64,000 nucleotides of DNA from Bemisia tabaci (Eukaryota > Arthropoda > Insecta > Hemiptera > Aleyrodidae), in contig NC_092797.1 in assembly GCF_918797505.1 (NCBI RefSeq), positions 48,210,157-48,274,156 on the forward strand, given 5' to 3'. Below are positions 1-15,200 of the stretch, piece after piece. A program made the translations under genes and the position numbers. The notes beneath the pieces were generated by a model. That model made no database searches, was not told where the DNA came from, and was given only the letters and a program-made list of their open reading frames with translations. Position 1 is the first letter of the stretch; each line of letters begins with the position of its first letter.

Positions 1-69
1 GCCCTGAGACAACCTCTCGTCCCTCTTTTAGAATTACGTCCTGCGTGTTTTCAACAACTGTGGACTCAC

Positions 70-297
70 GAGAGCAGTGATGACGATGAAGGTCATGTTG
101 CGGAGATCCTCGGTCTGGGCTGCTGCGGAGGCGTCTTCATCTGCCTCGGCCTTGATGATGCGGAGACCTTCGCTCGTGTTCCACGTCCCGAGCTGCATCA
201 GCCCCTCGTCCGTCAGCTCGATCAGCTGCAGGTGGATGTTCGTCCGGAACCCCTCGTGGTCGAACACGATATGCCCGGTCAACCCTTTCAACTCGCT
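70..297 (-). CDS. Glutamate receptor exon 8: end of amino-terminal domain, start of S1
   Basis: 228 bases, acceptor TTGCAG, donor GTGAGT. It begins SELKGLTGHIVFDHEGFRTN, has the GTWNTSEGL strand, then a linker rich in acidic residues and alanine, and ends NMTFIVITAL. That last motif opens the ligand-binding domain (compare TLIVTTI in vertebrate kainate receptors). The next exon lies left of the window. Confidence 0.9.
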
Positions 298-3200
298 CTG
301 CAAAAAACAGAACGAAAAGTTTGTTATTTAGGCCGGCGATCAGTCGGGAGCGGCTCTCACTAGTTGACAATATTGTTTTTTCTCCGTTTAGCATGCATCT
401 TCAGCACTTCGTCACCTTCCAGGCAAAGTATCACAAGCGCCATGCGACGTTTAAAAATTTCCGCCGCCATTTTATTTTTTTACAGAGAAATTGTTCAACG
501 AAGCTGTTCGAAAATTTCACTGAATTTTCTATGTGCTGCCGATAAAATTTAGTGAAATTTCCAAACAGATTCAACCAACAATTTCTCAGTAAAGAAATAA
601 AATGGCGGCGGAAATTTTTAAACGTCGTATGGCGCTTGTGATACTTTGCCTGGAAGGTGACGACTTCAGAGAGCGATTCAATGGTCCATCGATCAATTGG
701 ACTGCGTTTTGTAATTTGGAACGATAAATTCTGGCTCTTCTGGAAAAACGCTTACGTGTATAGGGAAACTAATGGCACATAAGTCGTTTTTAAACCGGGC
801 TAGATTTTATAGTTCCTAAGTGCAAAATGCAGTCCAATTTGTTGTTTTCCTCACGAAAAACGTAACTCCATTTCAATGTTGCTAAACCCCTCGCAAATTG
901 CATATCAACTCGCTCTGGAAAAACGAGTAAAAAAAGGCTTGTCATTTAGGACAGCGACCAGTTAAGGGCGACTCTCACGAGTTGCTAAATTAAAACATTA
1001 TGATCTTGGTTCGGAGTTACTATTGGCCCTTTTGGATCTAGAAATCGTGTTCTGTATGAAATTTGGAGAAGGAAACATTATATCAGAATGCTATAATTCG
1101 TACCTTGAATTAAATAACCAATTAAATTAGGTAATAAATTAAGTGTTTAACTATTGAAAAATGTAATTACACGAAAAATTAAAATTTTGAAATAATACTA
1201 GTCATAAGTAGAGATGAAAGTCCTTTACCTTTTGCATGAGCATTAATTAAAAATAAAAACGAAGTTTCCGATCTCAAATAATAGATAAAATAAAAATTGA
1301 TTATTAAATTTGTTCATCAGTAAATTTCGATTGATCGAGGCAATCGGTCGTCAAAACTGGGCTGGTTATCGATTACGAAAATCGATTAGTCAAAATCGAA
1401 GATCCCCACTCGAGGAGAACCGGGACTGCAACGTGACTTGGGGCGGATGAACTGAGAGGGATGTTCGGGGAGCCGGAAAGCAAGTTTCCGAGTTTCCTGA
1501 CTGCGGTTTCCGCGGTCGCGCATTTGCTCCGGCTCGAGCACGTTAGTTTGCGTCGCACAGTGGATCAAGCCAATAGGGGACGTCGGACAAAATTTGGAAA
1601 CTTTAAACGCTTGTAACTCCGTTTATACAAAACTTTGAGGCTTTAAAAGTGGCTCCATTGGTTTTCTCGTGAAATTTTCTCCTATAAGCACCCCACGAAA
1701 TTCAACATTTGACGAAATAAACATAAAAATTTTCAGTTTTAGTCAAAAAATTTCATGTCCGACGTCTCTACTTGAATCGATCCACTGTGCGTCGTGACAG
1801 GGCACGGGGCGCGGGGTGCTTGTCAAACATATCTCAATTCCATTCCGTTGTCGCCCCCACACCACCGCAAATGTCCGCCCAACGTTTAATGGACCATTAG
1901 TCAAGCATCATGACCAGCAAGGACCGGATTTACCATGTAAGCGCGCTAGGCGCACGCCTAAGGCCCCCGATTTTTCCCCCTTTGTTCTGGACGAAAAAAG
2001 AAAAAAAAAATTTAGACCAAAGTATTTCCGTTGCTACCCCTAAGTAAGTTAATTAGGTGCCGTCTCCCTTTTTTCTCTCTCATAATGTCGTCACCATCCG
2101 GCCAAAGCATCACAAACGCCATGCGACTTTTCAAAATTTCCGCCGCCATTTTAATTTTTCACGGAGAAATTGTTCAACGAAGCTGTCCGAAAATTTCACC
2201 GGATTTTCTTTGTGCTGCCGATAAAATTCAGTGAAATTTTCAAACGGATTCAACCGACAATTTCTCTGGAAAAAAAAATAAAATGGTGGCGGAAGTTTTA
2301 AAACGTCACATGGCGCTTGTCATACTTCGGCTTGAAGATGACGATGTGCGCTAAACTATATTTTTGTTATTAATTTCATTCCCTGTGCTTGTAGGTGCAA
2401 TTACTTTGTTATGAGTACATGGTAATTTTAATAGATCTTTCATGATCCACTGGGGCTGAAGGGAAGGGATCCTGTTTTAAATCAGCACTTTGTTCTGACT
2501 TTTGGACATCCTGAGGTTTACATAATACTTTTCGTACATGCGTGTTTTTATGTGTCTCAGTTCTGTTTTAAAGAGATAATTCTTAAGCTGATTCGGAAAC
2601 TACATGTTAAACCCTTACACCGAGTGAAAGATAGAGAAAACTGCTTAAATTGTTAAAATATGCAAAAAACCACCATGGCGTACTTTTCCGTACAACTTTT
2701 CCGTAACACCGATCGCTTTTCTGAAGGATGGTGTCTTTGTTATATTGCGAGGTGCAAATCCATGACTTCGCAAATTCGCCTCAAACACGGGCAAAAGTTG
2801 AGTAGGTAATCACTGAACACCGAGCGTTTTTGGTTCAGATATCCGAAGTTTTCGGTAAAAAAAACGAAATTCGGATCCAATGACCGGAAGATAGCTGTAT
2901 CTAAACGGAAAACGTTTAGCATGTGCTCATAAACATGAGCCAAAGCTTAGCCCCTGCAACCAAACTTTATTCCCGTCGAATGTAGTGCGAGTTCCATCAC
3001 CTTCGAAATTGAAGGCGCACGTTAAGGTGATTCGATGGACGCCATATTTTGTGTCAGAACGGCATGCGATATATCGCATCAATTGGTTCCATTTTTTCAG
3101 CTACTCGTTATTTTCCCCCAATTTTGGGATCGCAATTCTGTTGTCAGGAGACTAAAGCACTCACTTACCAATTTTAACAAATAAATTCAACGTAATGAAG

Positions 3201-6200
3201 GCGTGGTTTTTTCAGAGAGAAAACATCGCACTCGATACTGATAACGAAACTGCACTCGAATGCGATATTTTTTCTCTAAAAAAACCACGCCTTTATTACG
3301 TTGAATTTCTTCGTTAAAATTGGTGAGTGAGTGCTTTAGTCTCCTGACGACAGAATTGCGATCTCAAAATTGGAGAAAAATAACGAGTAGCTGAAAAAAT
3401 GGAACCAATTGATGCGATATATCGCATGCCGTTCTGACACAAAATATGGCGTCCATCGAATCACCTTAAGTTTAAAGCCCGCGAGTTGTACCTATTTGAT
3501 GAAGAACAGCCAAACTCCTCTCAATACTTTCTACTTTTTCTGTAGCTGAAATATACGAAATGCTCAAGGACTTACAACTTTCATATAGTTGATAACGCTG
3601 TATCCTTGGTCCCAGCTGGAGGCCTCCTCACACTGGAGCGGTGCGCTCGCCAATTCCTCGCTCATGTTCAAGTGCTCAAACGCCTTGGCGAAGAGGAGAA
3701 CCGCGTCATGGATCAACGCTGCCTCTACCTGTAGGTAGAATAAAATTCTATCAGAATAGTTCTTTTCTGCTGATTCGTGTCTATACTCTGTTCCAATTTG
3801 AAGCGACCTTGGAAAAAAGGTGTTAATACAAATATGGCATACCTTGCAGATGACACCAGCGGGGTGATGAAGAAAGCAGTTGGATAGTCACGGAGAAAAA
3901 TAAAGTCAACTTTGCTCTAGCCTCTATCGGATGTAGTGGAGCGTAGGAGAGCATGTTGTCTAAAAGAGGAAGAATATGCGAAAGTACTGAAAGAATAAGC
4001 TGCGTACAGTCGCAGCACAGTGGATCGAGTCAATAAGAGAGGTTGGACAAAATTTGGAAACTTTAAACGCTTATAACTCCGTTATACAAGACTATGAAGT
4101 TCTACAAGTGGTTCCATCGGCTTTTTCGTGAAAGCTTCAAGAAGCACCCCTTAATCAAAAATTTCATGTCCGACTTCTCTAATTGCCATGATCCACTGTG
4201 CGCCGGATGAACCAAAGTGCGGATTTGAAGGGTAAAGCAAAATCATCATCCACCGCATGTGCTAAAATGCAGATTCTGGTGCACAGCGCATTCCTTTTAA
4301 TGTCAGTGCATCCCATTGCAACGAACAAAATTTTCTCCGAAAAACACAAAGTTGGTTCGTAAAAGATTTCTGGGATAGATTTTTGGTGACGTTGTTGAAT
4401 TGAGAGCCACGAGAGAATGCGATGCATCTTATCAGTTACTGAAAATGAGTTATTTCTATGCTAAGAAGAAAGAGGGCGCATTTTTCTGGCTCCGAACGAT
4501 ATTTATCTTGCTCCCCCCCCCCCCCCTCAGAAATATCATATGCTAAATCAGCAGCATCATTTCAAGATTTTTTTACCTTCTCAACATAGAACTTATGATG
4601 GAGAGTAAAATTAAAACCAACGAAAATACCGCTTCCACAATAGAAACACTGTGAGCAGCTGGTGTGAGTATTAAAAGGGGGGGAGGAGGAGGCTGTACAC
4701 GACTCATTGATGGCAATGAAAGAAAAATCATGAGCAACGTGTCATGCTAAAAATAATAAGATTAGTATCGCGATTGCAGTATATCATAATTTTTGCTCTT
4801 AATTTTTCTCTCAACACGAGTGACTAATTTTTGGCTCAATATTTTTAGATGGGCACAAAAAAGCATGCGAAACTAAAAATTAAATACGGCTGCTAATCCA
4901 TTATTGAAGAATTCTGTGAGTTTTTTTTTTTGGGGGGGGGGGGTGTTGATACAACTGAGTTATAGGCAAAGTAGTTGACAGTTTGCAAAAAGGAACAATA
5001 ATTTCTGGCTCAGTCTAATAAAAACAATACATGTACCATTAATTTCTCCATCGAATATGTGTTTCACCGAATGAGCCAAAAATGGTAGTTCCTAATGGAG
5101 ATGTTGCATGTGTGAGGGATTTGCGATTTGACCATTGATTCTCATGTAAAAGTTCGCGAGAAACCCGATGGTGCCACTGGTTTTCTCTGAAATCAACTCC
5201 CAAGCTCAAAAAAAGCTCACAAGTTGAGGCCAAAATGGAGGGGATATCCCACCCTACCCTGAGAGTCCACCTCTACATCAAAACAAACTCTCCATGCAAA
5301 GATAGGGAGCAAATACATTGGCAGGGTTGCCACTTTATTTGGGGACTCCAAAACTGAAAACACGGCATCACTGCTGATGTATTTGCTCTCTATCTTTGCA
5401 TGGAGAGTTTGTTTTGATGTAGAGTTGGACTCTCAGGGTAGGGTGGGATATCCCCTCCATTTTGGCCTCAACTTGAGAGCTTTTTTTTGAGCTTGGGAGA
5501 TGATTTCAGGGAAAACCAGAGGCAACATCGTGTTTCTCGTGAATTTTTACATAAGAATCAATGGTCAAATCGCAAATCCCTCACACATGCAACATCTCCA
5601 TTTCAGAATGTTGTCCAAATAATGGACTGGTTCTTTTCTCCTAATAAATTAAGGGGTCTAGTCGAGTGGCCGTATAAAATAACGAAGTAAGAGGCTGAAG
5701 CAAAAACGAAAACTCACACAATATAAAAATTATTTTATGGACGTACAGGGAGCTTCTCGGGGGTCATGTCCAAAATTCGGCCTTCGCTGAGCTCCGAATC
5801 GATCCAATATCTGACCACGTTCTGAACCTGGGGATCATCCGGGTCGAACAACCGCATTCCAGTGATGTTGGTTCCGCTGTACTGGAAAGGCTCCAGATCC
5901 ATTGCGTGTAGATTCTGAAATCATAGAATAAATCAGAGGACCGCTGGACAGGCTTAGAAATTCAGCATTTGAACACACGCTTGCTGATCACAAGGTCAGT
6001 GAGCCCACAAGGGCTTTTCTTCGCCCTAATATTAGTTAAAAACTTTAAGTGCGATTATAGTATTTATAATTCGATTGCATTTTGTAAAAAGGAATCAGAA
6101 GCATAGCAATGATGCTAAGATTGTGCAACTTCACCCTTCGAAACAAAAATACTGAAATCATGAAAAAATATGAAATTTCTCATCGGAATTTTTGTCATAA

Positions 6201-9200
6201 ATTTACAGTTTTTAGCGAGCAAAATAGAAACCGTTAATGGATAATCGGGTTTTTCTTCCAAGGCAAAAGAATTTGCACGATCTTTGCATCACTGCAGTGC
6301 TCTTGGTTCCTTTTTGCAAAATGCAATCCAATTGTACTTTCTAACACCGTTTTCCTTTAAAATTTGGCTCAGTTTCCAAGATGGGGTTTCTCGTGTTTTC
6401 CCGTAAAAGTAACTAAAAATATAGCTATTTTTACGATACATCTTCTGTAATATTTTAACCTCGAGCAAAATTGTTGCAGTTTTTTTTTTAAAAAAAATTT
6501 GAATATTTCATTGGATACATTGAGAAAATGATTTAGTATAAACGAAAAAACAGTCGAATTTCCGCCAAGACTGATTTCAATAAAAATAATTGAAGAAAAC
6601 CGAGATTGGGAGAGAAGGGGAACACTGGAACCACCTTGAAAACATTGACAAGAAAAAGGACTCTTGATTCAATCAGATTCAAGCTTAAATCAAAAGGAAA
6701 TCCGCTCATATTAAGAGGCTTGGTCCTTGATTTAAGCTTAAATCAGATTGAATCAAGAGTATTTTTTCTTGTCGATGATTTTGAGAGTCTGGACTCTAGA
6801 TCCAATGTGTTTTTTTTTTCCAGTGAAGCATATATCAAAGAAGAGCATCCACAGACTACTTTAAGGGTGATTTAGGTGTGCGGGTCTAAATTTGAAGCCC
6901 TCCTCCCCCTCCGAGAAGACCCTCACACCCAAGGCAACATTACTATTCGTAGCGAGGGGTAAATACTCACGAGAGATGTAACGATAAAACTGTGCTCTGA
7001 ACCCATGAGTCCAACTTGCTGCGCCTGTTTCAGAACTTCATGAAGCTTCTCGTCCGAACAGTCAAGCACTATGTTAGTCTCGCCCGAGTCCTTAACGTGC
7101 CGCAATACGGGTCTGCACAAAAATTCAACATCAGTGAATTAACACAGGGAACATCGATATTTTAAGTTAATTCAAATGCTAAATTAGACGAGGACTTAAT
7201 CTACAATGAAAACAATGAGCCTTGAAGAATGATATGAAACATCATACTTGGGGGGATTGAAAGACAAACGGGATGAGAGCGATTTTTGAGAAAATAAAAT
7301 ACAAGGGATTTCGACAAAAATTAGTCCAAAAGTATATACTTTGCGCAAAATTCATAACTAAAATCCAATTTTTAAGCATCAAAAAGAGAGTTTAAACTTT
7401 CCTTCCCCCATAATGAGACTCCAAGTAATTTTGAAACTTTAAACACGGAGTTTTTAGAATAGCAAAAACTGCACTTATTCCACTTGTCCTCCAAGCTCCT
7501 CAAATCAGGAATAAAAAACTAACTCCCAGATGTCGGCTTGTTCTCCTCTTCAAATAAAATGCGAGCCAAGATGTTTAAACACCGCAAACGAGATTCATAC
7601 TTTTGTGATCTCACCTTCTGTATACTGTAACATAAAAACTGAGTCGTTACGTGTTGGACGGACACGGAAGGAAGCACGGTGCCTCCAGTTCTTATTTCGA
7701 TCGATGAATGTCCCGAACCAATGATATTGATGCCTGGATGTAACTATTAGTGCTCAAGGGATGTCCATGTTGCATAAACACAAACTTGAAGGCGTTTCGG
7801 GTATTTCTTCCAGGCAGTACTGTGCGCGGCCCGCTTAAGTTGACGCATTTGACCCTATACTCTGGTATAGGTAGGTCATCACGTCTTAGTAATGGTATGC
7901 CATGGTTCTTTTTGATGGCCAAGGTGCGAAACTACGTATCTGCATTAAAGGGTTTCAAAATTTCCGTTCCTATTTAATTTTTTCGAGGAGGAACAAGTCA
8001 ACTCAATGGATTTGAAATTATACAGAATATTCTGCTCATAGAGCAAATTAATCTAGGTAGCTTTAAAACAAATTACGTTGATTAGTTTTTTGAAGAAAAT
8101 GTAAAGTATGACAGGAAGTCTGCAACGTAGCAAACGGAGATGAGTGATTTCGCACTTTAGCCATAACTTTCTATGTCCCTTGTTCACACGAAATGTCCCC
8201 TTCCTTTCCCTGTTCATTAAATTAAAATTGAACATTTACCACAAATTAGGCAAATACATGCATTATAGATGACTCAATATCTTCAAAAACATACCTGTGA
8301 TTGTCATCTGCGTCCAGTTGACGGAGAACGACCGGATAGCCTTTGCTATCGTGGATCTTTAACAGCTCACTCACTTTCAAAATACTGTCATTGTTCTCGT
8401 AAATTATTGTGAAACTCTTCCAGTTCCATGCCTCCACAACATCAAACAGCGCCTGAGGAATATGAGGAAAAATGAGTTCCAGTGGCGAGGCGTGAATGAT
8501 CTATTATCGATATTTCCCCATTTGAAGCTATGGTGAAGAATCGATTATTAAGTTGTTAGGCTTAACTGCAGATAAATCGATTTATCGAAAAGCAGCCACG
8601 CCAATGATAAGCACGGAAGCTTCCTAGAAGCCACCCAGTTCGGAGTTCGAATGGTTGCTTGCTTGATTTCCGAATTCAACGATCTGAGCAGTGGGCACAT
8701 TCATAAACGTCAGTTTTAGAAAGGTGAAAAGCTAGGAGTTTCCTTCATTGTCGCGTGATACCACATCTCATACTACTTCGGAGTCTGAAAAGCTTCGCGC
8801 TTGATTTCTGATTTGATGTGATCATAAAACCCGTAATCGTTAGTATTTTGAGACCGGTAAAAAGCTTAGATTTTCTTTCATTTTCAAGTGATACCACTGC
8901 CAACCTACTGCAGAGTTCGAATAGTTGCGCGCTTGATTTTCGAATTTAACGATGCAGGCATAAAACCTACATTCATAAACGTCAGTATTTTTGAGACCGG
9001 TGAAAACTAATGATTTTCCTTCGTTTTCGAGGTGATAGCACATCAAATACCTACTCTAGATTTCTAAAAGATACCACTCACTGGAAAAAAAACACATTGG
9101 ATCTAGAGTCCAGACTCTTAAAAACATCGACAAGAAACAATACTCTTGATTTAATCAAATTTAAGCTTAAATCAAGAACCCAGCCTCTTAATTTGAGCGG

Positions 9201-12200
9201 ATTTCCTTTTGATTTAAGCTTAAATTTGATTGAATCAAGAGTATTTTTTCTTGTAAACGTATTCAAGACTCTGGACTCTAGATCCAATGTGTTTTTTTTC
9301 CAGTGCTTTTGAACAAAAATGGATGAAAAGGTGAAAAAGAGAGAGATTAAATCATGAAATCTCTTTACCTCATCATTACACATGGAGTAAGTAACTATCA
9401 GTTCTCGAGCAATAAGGTTGACGTGAACGAAGGATTAAGCACACTCCATATGGTATTCGGTGCCCACACAGACTTATAAGTTTCTTGCATTAAACTCGAT
9501 TTTTAATTGATCCTGTTCAAAAGTCAAATATGCGCAAAGTTTCTTTAAACCACAGTTTTCGCACAGTTTGCAGTTGAAGTTTTTGAACAGTTGCATATTA
9601 AATGGTGCCAGCCAGCGCACTGGGAAAAAAGTCGCTTGGATCTAGAGTACGGACTCTTAAAAACATTGACAAGAAAAAAGACTCTTGATTCAATCGGATT
9701 TTCGCTTGAATCGAGAACCAAGCCCCTTAATTTAAGCGACTTTCCTTTTGATTCAAGCAAAAATTCGAATTATAATCAAGAGTATTTTTCTTGCGTCATT
9801 GTTTTCAAGGGTCTGAACCCTAGATCCAAGCGACTTTTTTTCCGTGCAGCCTGATTTTTGAAAATATCGGCATGACGAGATAGAAAATCGATATATTACA
9901 CGGCGCAGATACGGCTGTGTCTTGTCTTACAAAGCCTTGATCTAGCCAGTCAACGTTTCAACAATCAGGTTGTCAACCCAGCGAAGATAAGCCGAAGAGA
10001 TTCGTCTTTCTCTTAGCACTCGAGAACGAACCCCCACCCCCTCACCCCCTTCACGGGTGAAAACAAATAACGACAGGCAAGCGGGCATTTGGTCAGAAAT
10101 AGGTAAGAGTTGAAGGGAGAATAAGAGGAGTAGAGAGCGATAGATAGGAGGATAGGCCCCTTCATATTATTAGCAAACCGATGATCCTCTTTGCGGAAGC
10201 GCATTTTCTTTTGTGTGCTTGTGCCGCTTATACCTGGGAAACCCAAAAAGAAGGGATGTATTCAAAACTGAAGCCATATTCTTATCTCAGGAGAAAACAG
10301 GTCGAAAAACTCGAGTGCTTGGAGCTTCTTACGGTTCGACCAGTCGTCATTTGGCAGCCGTTGGTGTAAGAGTGATTGTAGTGGATAAGGAAATTCGAAG
10401 ACCTAATATATAGATTTCTGAACTTCAAATTATGAGAGCATTGTGAAATGTACTGTGTTATGCCTACGGAAATGATATCTCCAATCCGCCTGCGAAGAAC
10501 GTGTAATTGAATTCAGTTTTGTTGTGTGTTCGGCGCGTTATTTTAAAAATTCCTTTCATCAAACTTTCCCGCGAATGAAAACGGTGACGTGATCAATTGA
10601 ACCACCTTGTCCTCTGCTAATTTTCTGTCTTTCAAAAGTTCACACCAAACGCTCGGAGCTGGAGAATACCCTACATGAAGATATTGCGTCTATATGGTAA
10701 GAATTAATTTTTGCATCACTGTTTTGGAATTGAGGGCTCGGAGGACAAGGCGCATACGTGTGGTTTTTGAAAAAAATGATTTTAATGATTTCAAGTAAAA
10801 CTAATATTAACGCACATTCTGTGAAAAATTCTCTCACAAATTCCAATTTTTAAGCTTCAAAAAGTCAGTTTAACCTTTATTTCCACCGACTATAACGATT
10901 CTATTTTGATAACTATTTAAAGGACTCTTTAAAACCCTTTGAGTCCTTACAAAACCCGTTGAAATTGTTTCAAGAAACCCCTCACGGATACTTTTCAAAG
11001 TTTACTTTTTTTCGCGTGGTGGAGTTTAAAGAAAATCAGTCGGCTGACGATACCCAATCGAACTGTAGCTTAACTTTGTCCTACAGAATCCTCATGGCAA
11101 CGGGTTATCTGTAATTCTAGAATTTTAAGGTGATTCGATGGACGCCATATTTTGTGTCAGAACGACGTGTGATATATCGCATCAATTGGTTCCATTTTTT
11201 CAGCTACTCGTCATTTTTCTCCAATTTTGAGATCGCAACTCTGTTGTCAGGAGACTTTAGCACTCGCTTACCAATTTTTACAAAGATATTCAACGAAATA
11301 AAGGCGTGGTTTGTTTTAGAGAGGAAATATCGCATTCGAGTGCAGTTTCGATATCAGTATAATGCGATGTTTTCTCTCTTAAAAAACCACACCTTAAATT
11401 GTTGCATGTAAAAATTGGTAAGTGAGTGCTTTAGTCTCCTGACAACAGAACTGCGATCTCAAAATTGGAGAAAAATGACGAGTAGCTGAAAAAATGGAAC
11501 AAATGAATGCGATATATCGCATGCCTTTCTGACACAAAATAATGACGTCCATCGAATCTCCTTAAGAACTATTAAAATACAGTAATTTTTCTTGAAGACT
11601 TTGTTGGCGTCGTGTCTCGCTAAAGAAAAACGCCGTATGAACCCTCGGAAGTTGACAAACTGACTTTGATTTTCCAATTCTTTTGAAAGTGAGGGGGCTG
11701 CGCCTCTTGATTCCTTCGCGGTCCAATCACCCTCCCCCCCCCCCTAGCGCAGCGCTCCGCGCTTCAGTTATTATGCGTGACGCTTAACTTCTATGATTTT
11801 CACATTGTAGGGAATGATTTTAGCTACATTCTTAATCTGGAGTATTTGTAAAAATCCAAAAGAAAAAAAAATCATTGAATTTCGTTCCAAATCATTTTTG
11901 AGCAACGGAGGCGGATCGCCCCGTCCCCTCATATTAGACTGAAAACATAATTTTTTTAAGCCTATTTATCAATGGTTTGACAGAAATTTCGCAGATTTGT
12001 TGCATGTAATAGATCTGCTCCCTTATTTTCCTTTCCAGCAAAGTTACTCCCTTCCGCACAATTTTACTCTATCTACCCTCTTGGATTACACTGAAAAAAA
12101 AAAAAAAAAAAAAAAACACATTGGATTTAGAATCCAGACTCTTGAAAACATTGACAAGAAAAAATACTCCTGATTCAATCGGATTTTTGCTCGAATCAAA

Positions 12201-15200
12201 ACGAAATCCGCTTAAATTAAGAGGCTTGGTTCTTGATTTAAGCTAGATTCTGATTGAATCAGGAGTACTTCTTCTTGTCGATGTCTTTAAGAGTCTGGAC
12301 TCTAGATCCAATGTGTTTTTTTTTCAGTGTAGGTTGCAATAGCGTCCTTGTCTGCTGTTCTTGCGCCACGTTATACATGTCGATGGTGAAACCACCATAG
12401 TCACCAGTGACCACATATCTCGTTTGCAGTGTTCAAAAATCTCCGCTTCCAATGCTCCAATTTTATGTTTTTGGAGGAGAACAAATTAATATCATTTCTC
12501 GAATTTTTCAAAGAGTTCTCATAGCACGGAGAAGAAAAATCACGGGAAACATCAAGAATTGATGTTGAGTAGTTTTCCATTTAAAAAATCAAGCATAACA
12601 GGAAGTCTTCAACGTCTCAAAGCGAGACACGTGGCTCGGTAGATTCACCATCGATGTGTTTCCCTCTTTTGTATTATCCACTCCCCTTTCTTTTGCGAGC
12701 CTCGATAAGAGAATTTCCTCCGACAACTCGGGCCTTGCCGCCAGCCGGTCGCCACCCGAAATTCAGCCGAGCGGATGTCGGCGTATCTGAAATGATTCTG
12801 AATCCGCAGTGACCACCCCCCTTTGATCGTCCCCTCCCTCAGACTGATTGGAGACGCTACGTGAAGCTTCGTGCGACGTGCATCAGTCAGAGGCGGCAGA
12901 CCGAGAGAGACGGTAGTTCATTCGACGCTTGTGAGTTTGAGGAGCTGATTTTTCTGACAAGCTCTGTAGTATTTCGCCGCTCCTGTGAAAACGCTCGTAT
13001 AACTCTGAAACGCTTTTTTCCGACTAATTCTAAATTGAGTTTTCGGTGGCCTTTTTTCCAGTGATACTTTCGTGATATTTGGTCGGAGGATGTCGTTTTG
13101 GAAGTCATTCTGGCCTATGCATACCCTTCAGCAGTTCTTATTTGGTGAGTCAGCTGCTTATGTATCAGTATCACTAAACATGTTTGCTCATCGAGGGAGA
13201 TGTGGTTGAGTGTAGCATATTTGAGAGTACCTGGGAGGCGATTGTTCACTTTGATTTTCCTCGATTTTTTTTAAGGTGATTCGACGGACGCCATATTTTG
13301 TGTCAGAACGGCATGCGATATATCGCATCGATTGGTTCCATTTTTTCAGCTACTCGTCATTTTTCTACAATTTTGAGATCGCAATTCTGTTGTCAGGAGA
13401 CTAAAGCACTCACCAAATTTTAACAAAGAAATTCAACAAAACAAAGGCGTGGTATTTTTAGAGAGAAAACATCGCTATTCGATACTGATATCAAAACTGC
13501 ACCCAAATGCGATATTTTCTCTCTAAAAAACCACGACTTTATTACGTTGACTTTCTTTGTTGAAATTGGTTAGTGAGTGCTTTAGTCTCCTGACAGCAGA
13601 ATATTGCGATCTTAAAATTCGAGAAAAATGACGAGTAGCTAAAAAAATGGAGCCAAATGATGCGATATATCGCATGCCGTTTTGACACAAAATATGGCGC
13701 CCATCGAATCACCTTAAGGTGATTTGACAAACTCAAAAGAAGTGGTCGAACTGGCATGCGATATGTCGCATCTTTTAGGTCAAAAATCTCGGCAGATTTT
13801 GAATTTCCAGCAAAAAAAAGGACGATAGCCCCTGCGCATGAGCCTAAAGAATCATTCTAAACCCTAAAATCGGCAAAATTCAGAGAAATGAAAGCAGGAT
13901 AGTGTTTGGAAAAAAAACCTCGCATTCGATACAGAAATCGATAGCTAAATTGAAGGCGAGGTTTTCTTCCAAACACTATATCCTGCTTTTATTTCTCTGA
14001 ATTTTGCAGGATTATGGGTTTAGAATGATTCTTTAGGCTCATGCGCAGGGGCTATCGTCCTTTTTTTTGCTGAAAATTCAAAATCTGCCGAGATTTTTGA
14101 CCTAAAAGATGCGATATATCGCATGCCAGTTCGACCACTTCTTTTGAGTTTGACGAATCACCTTAAGCAGAAAGGAACCAAGGCACATCAGTAACTGAAA
14201 TTAGGGAAATTTCATTTTTTACATGAAAAGGGCTGTGCGGATTTGGTGCCAGTGAATTTCTGCTTTGTGAACTCCTAGAAATTTCGAAGGAATGCGCACA
14301 AACATTTTCTTGTGTAAAATTAAATCGACCAGTTAAATTTGGCAATAGCTGATGCGGCTTGGTTCCTTTATGCTAGAAACGATTCATCTCTCCTTACTCC
14401 GTGAATTTCTGCATAGTGCGAAGTAAATTCCTTAAAATTTTCGAAGGAATGCGCACCAACATTTTCTTGTGTAAAATTAAATCGCCCAGTTAAATTTGGC
14501 AATAGCTGATGTGGCTTGGCTCCTTTCTGTTAGACGCGGTTCATCTCTCCCTACTCCGTCCATCTCCGTGAGGGAGAGCGAGAAAGACTCTGATTTGGAC
14601 GGTCGAGCGAAAAGGCACGGGGAATCCTAGATAAGACTGCCGCTCGGCGCGGCAGTGAACCTAACCGCGCTGGGGTTTTTCCTGTTTCTGTCCCTTTTGC
14701 ACCCGGCCCTCTTTGCACTACCAATTTCCTATTTCATTCGAGTCTCGACGAGAGAATTTTCCCGCCGTCCTGTCGCCAGACAGAGATTCGCCGAGCGGAT
14801 GTCGGCAGCCCCCTACCACCCCACCAGAGACTGGTCGGAGACATTACGTGAAACGAACGACGACAGTCTAGTGCGTGAAATCGAAGGTGACGGTTCAGTC
14901 CTAATCTAATTTTTTGTCAAGTTCGGTGGTCCCTCGTCCCGCTAGGAAAGGCGCATGCGATTTTGATACTCATTTTTTTATTTTTTTGTGGTCAAAATCG
15001 GTAATTGCCTAAGTTTCATAATGTGTGGAATTACTATTTTTTATTATGCGACAGTTGGCATTGTATGAGTTTTTGGTAGCCCTTTTTTCCGTGATACTTA
15101 CGAGATATTTGGTTTGAGGATGTCGTTCTGGAAACCGTTTTGCTCTTACAGATACCTTTCGGTGGTGTTGATTTGGTAAGTCACTTGCTCAAATCATCGA

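Larger units (their letters stand above)
298..3575. other. Receptor intron 7
   Basis: Non-coding intron of the glutamate receptor. It holds two GTCACCTTCC palindromic MITEs, one small GGACTGC-ended MITE, a Transib-like MITE and a TTAA-flanked foldback, listed separately. The remainder is AT-rich sequence in which nothing is recognised. Confidence 0.7.
3729..5746. other. Receptor intron 6
   Basis: Non-coding. Contains a degraded Transib-like MITE (4016-4200) and a long foldback (5094-5604). C and G homopolymer runs occur at about 4506 and 4931. No exon seen. Confidence 0.65.
5915..6970. other. Receptor intron 5
   Basis: Non-coding. Holds a GGAACCA-type palindromic MITE (6072-6332) and a CACTGGAA foldback (6623-6825). 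The rest is AT-rich with nothing recognised. Confidence 0.6.

Noticed and set aside
14655..14909. 84-residue frame with a signal-peptide-like start (NLTALGFFLFLSLLHPALF)
   Set aside because: The start is GTG, not ATG, and the frame is not shared by the related segment at 12.7 kb.
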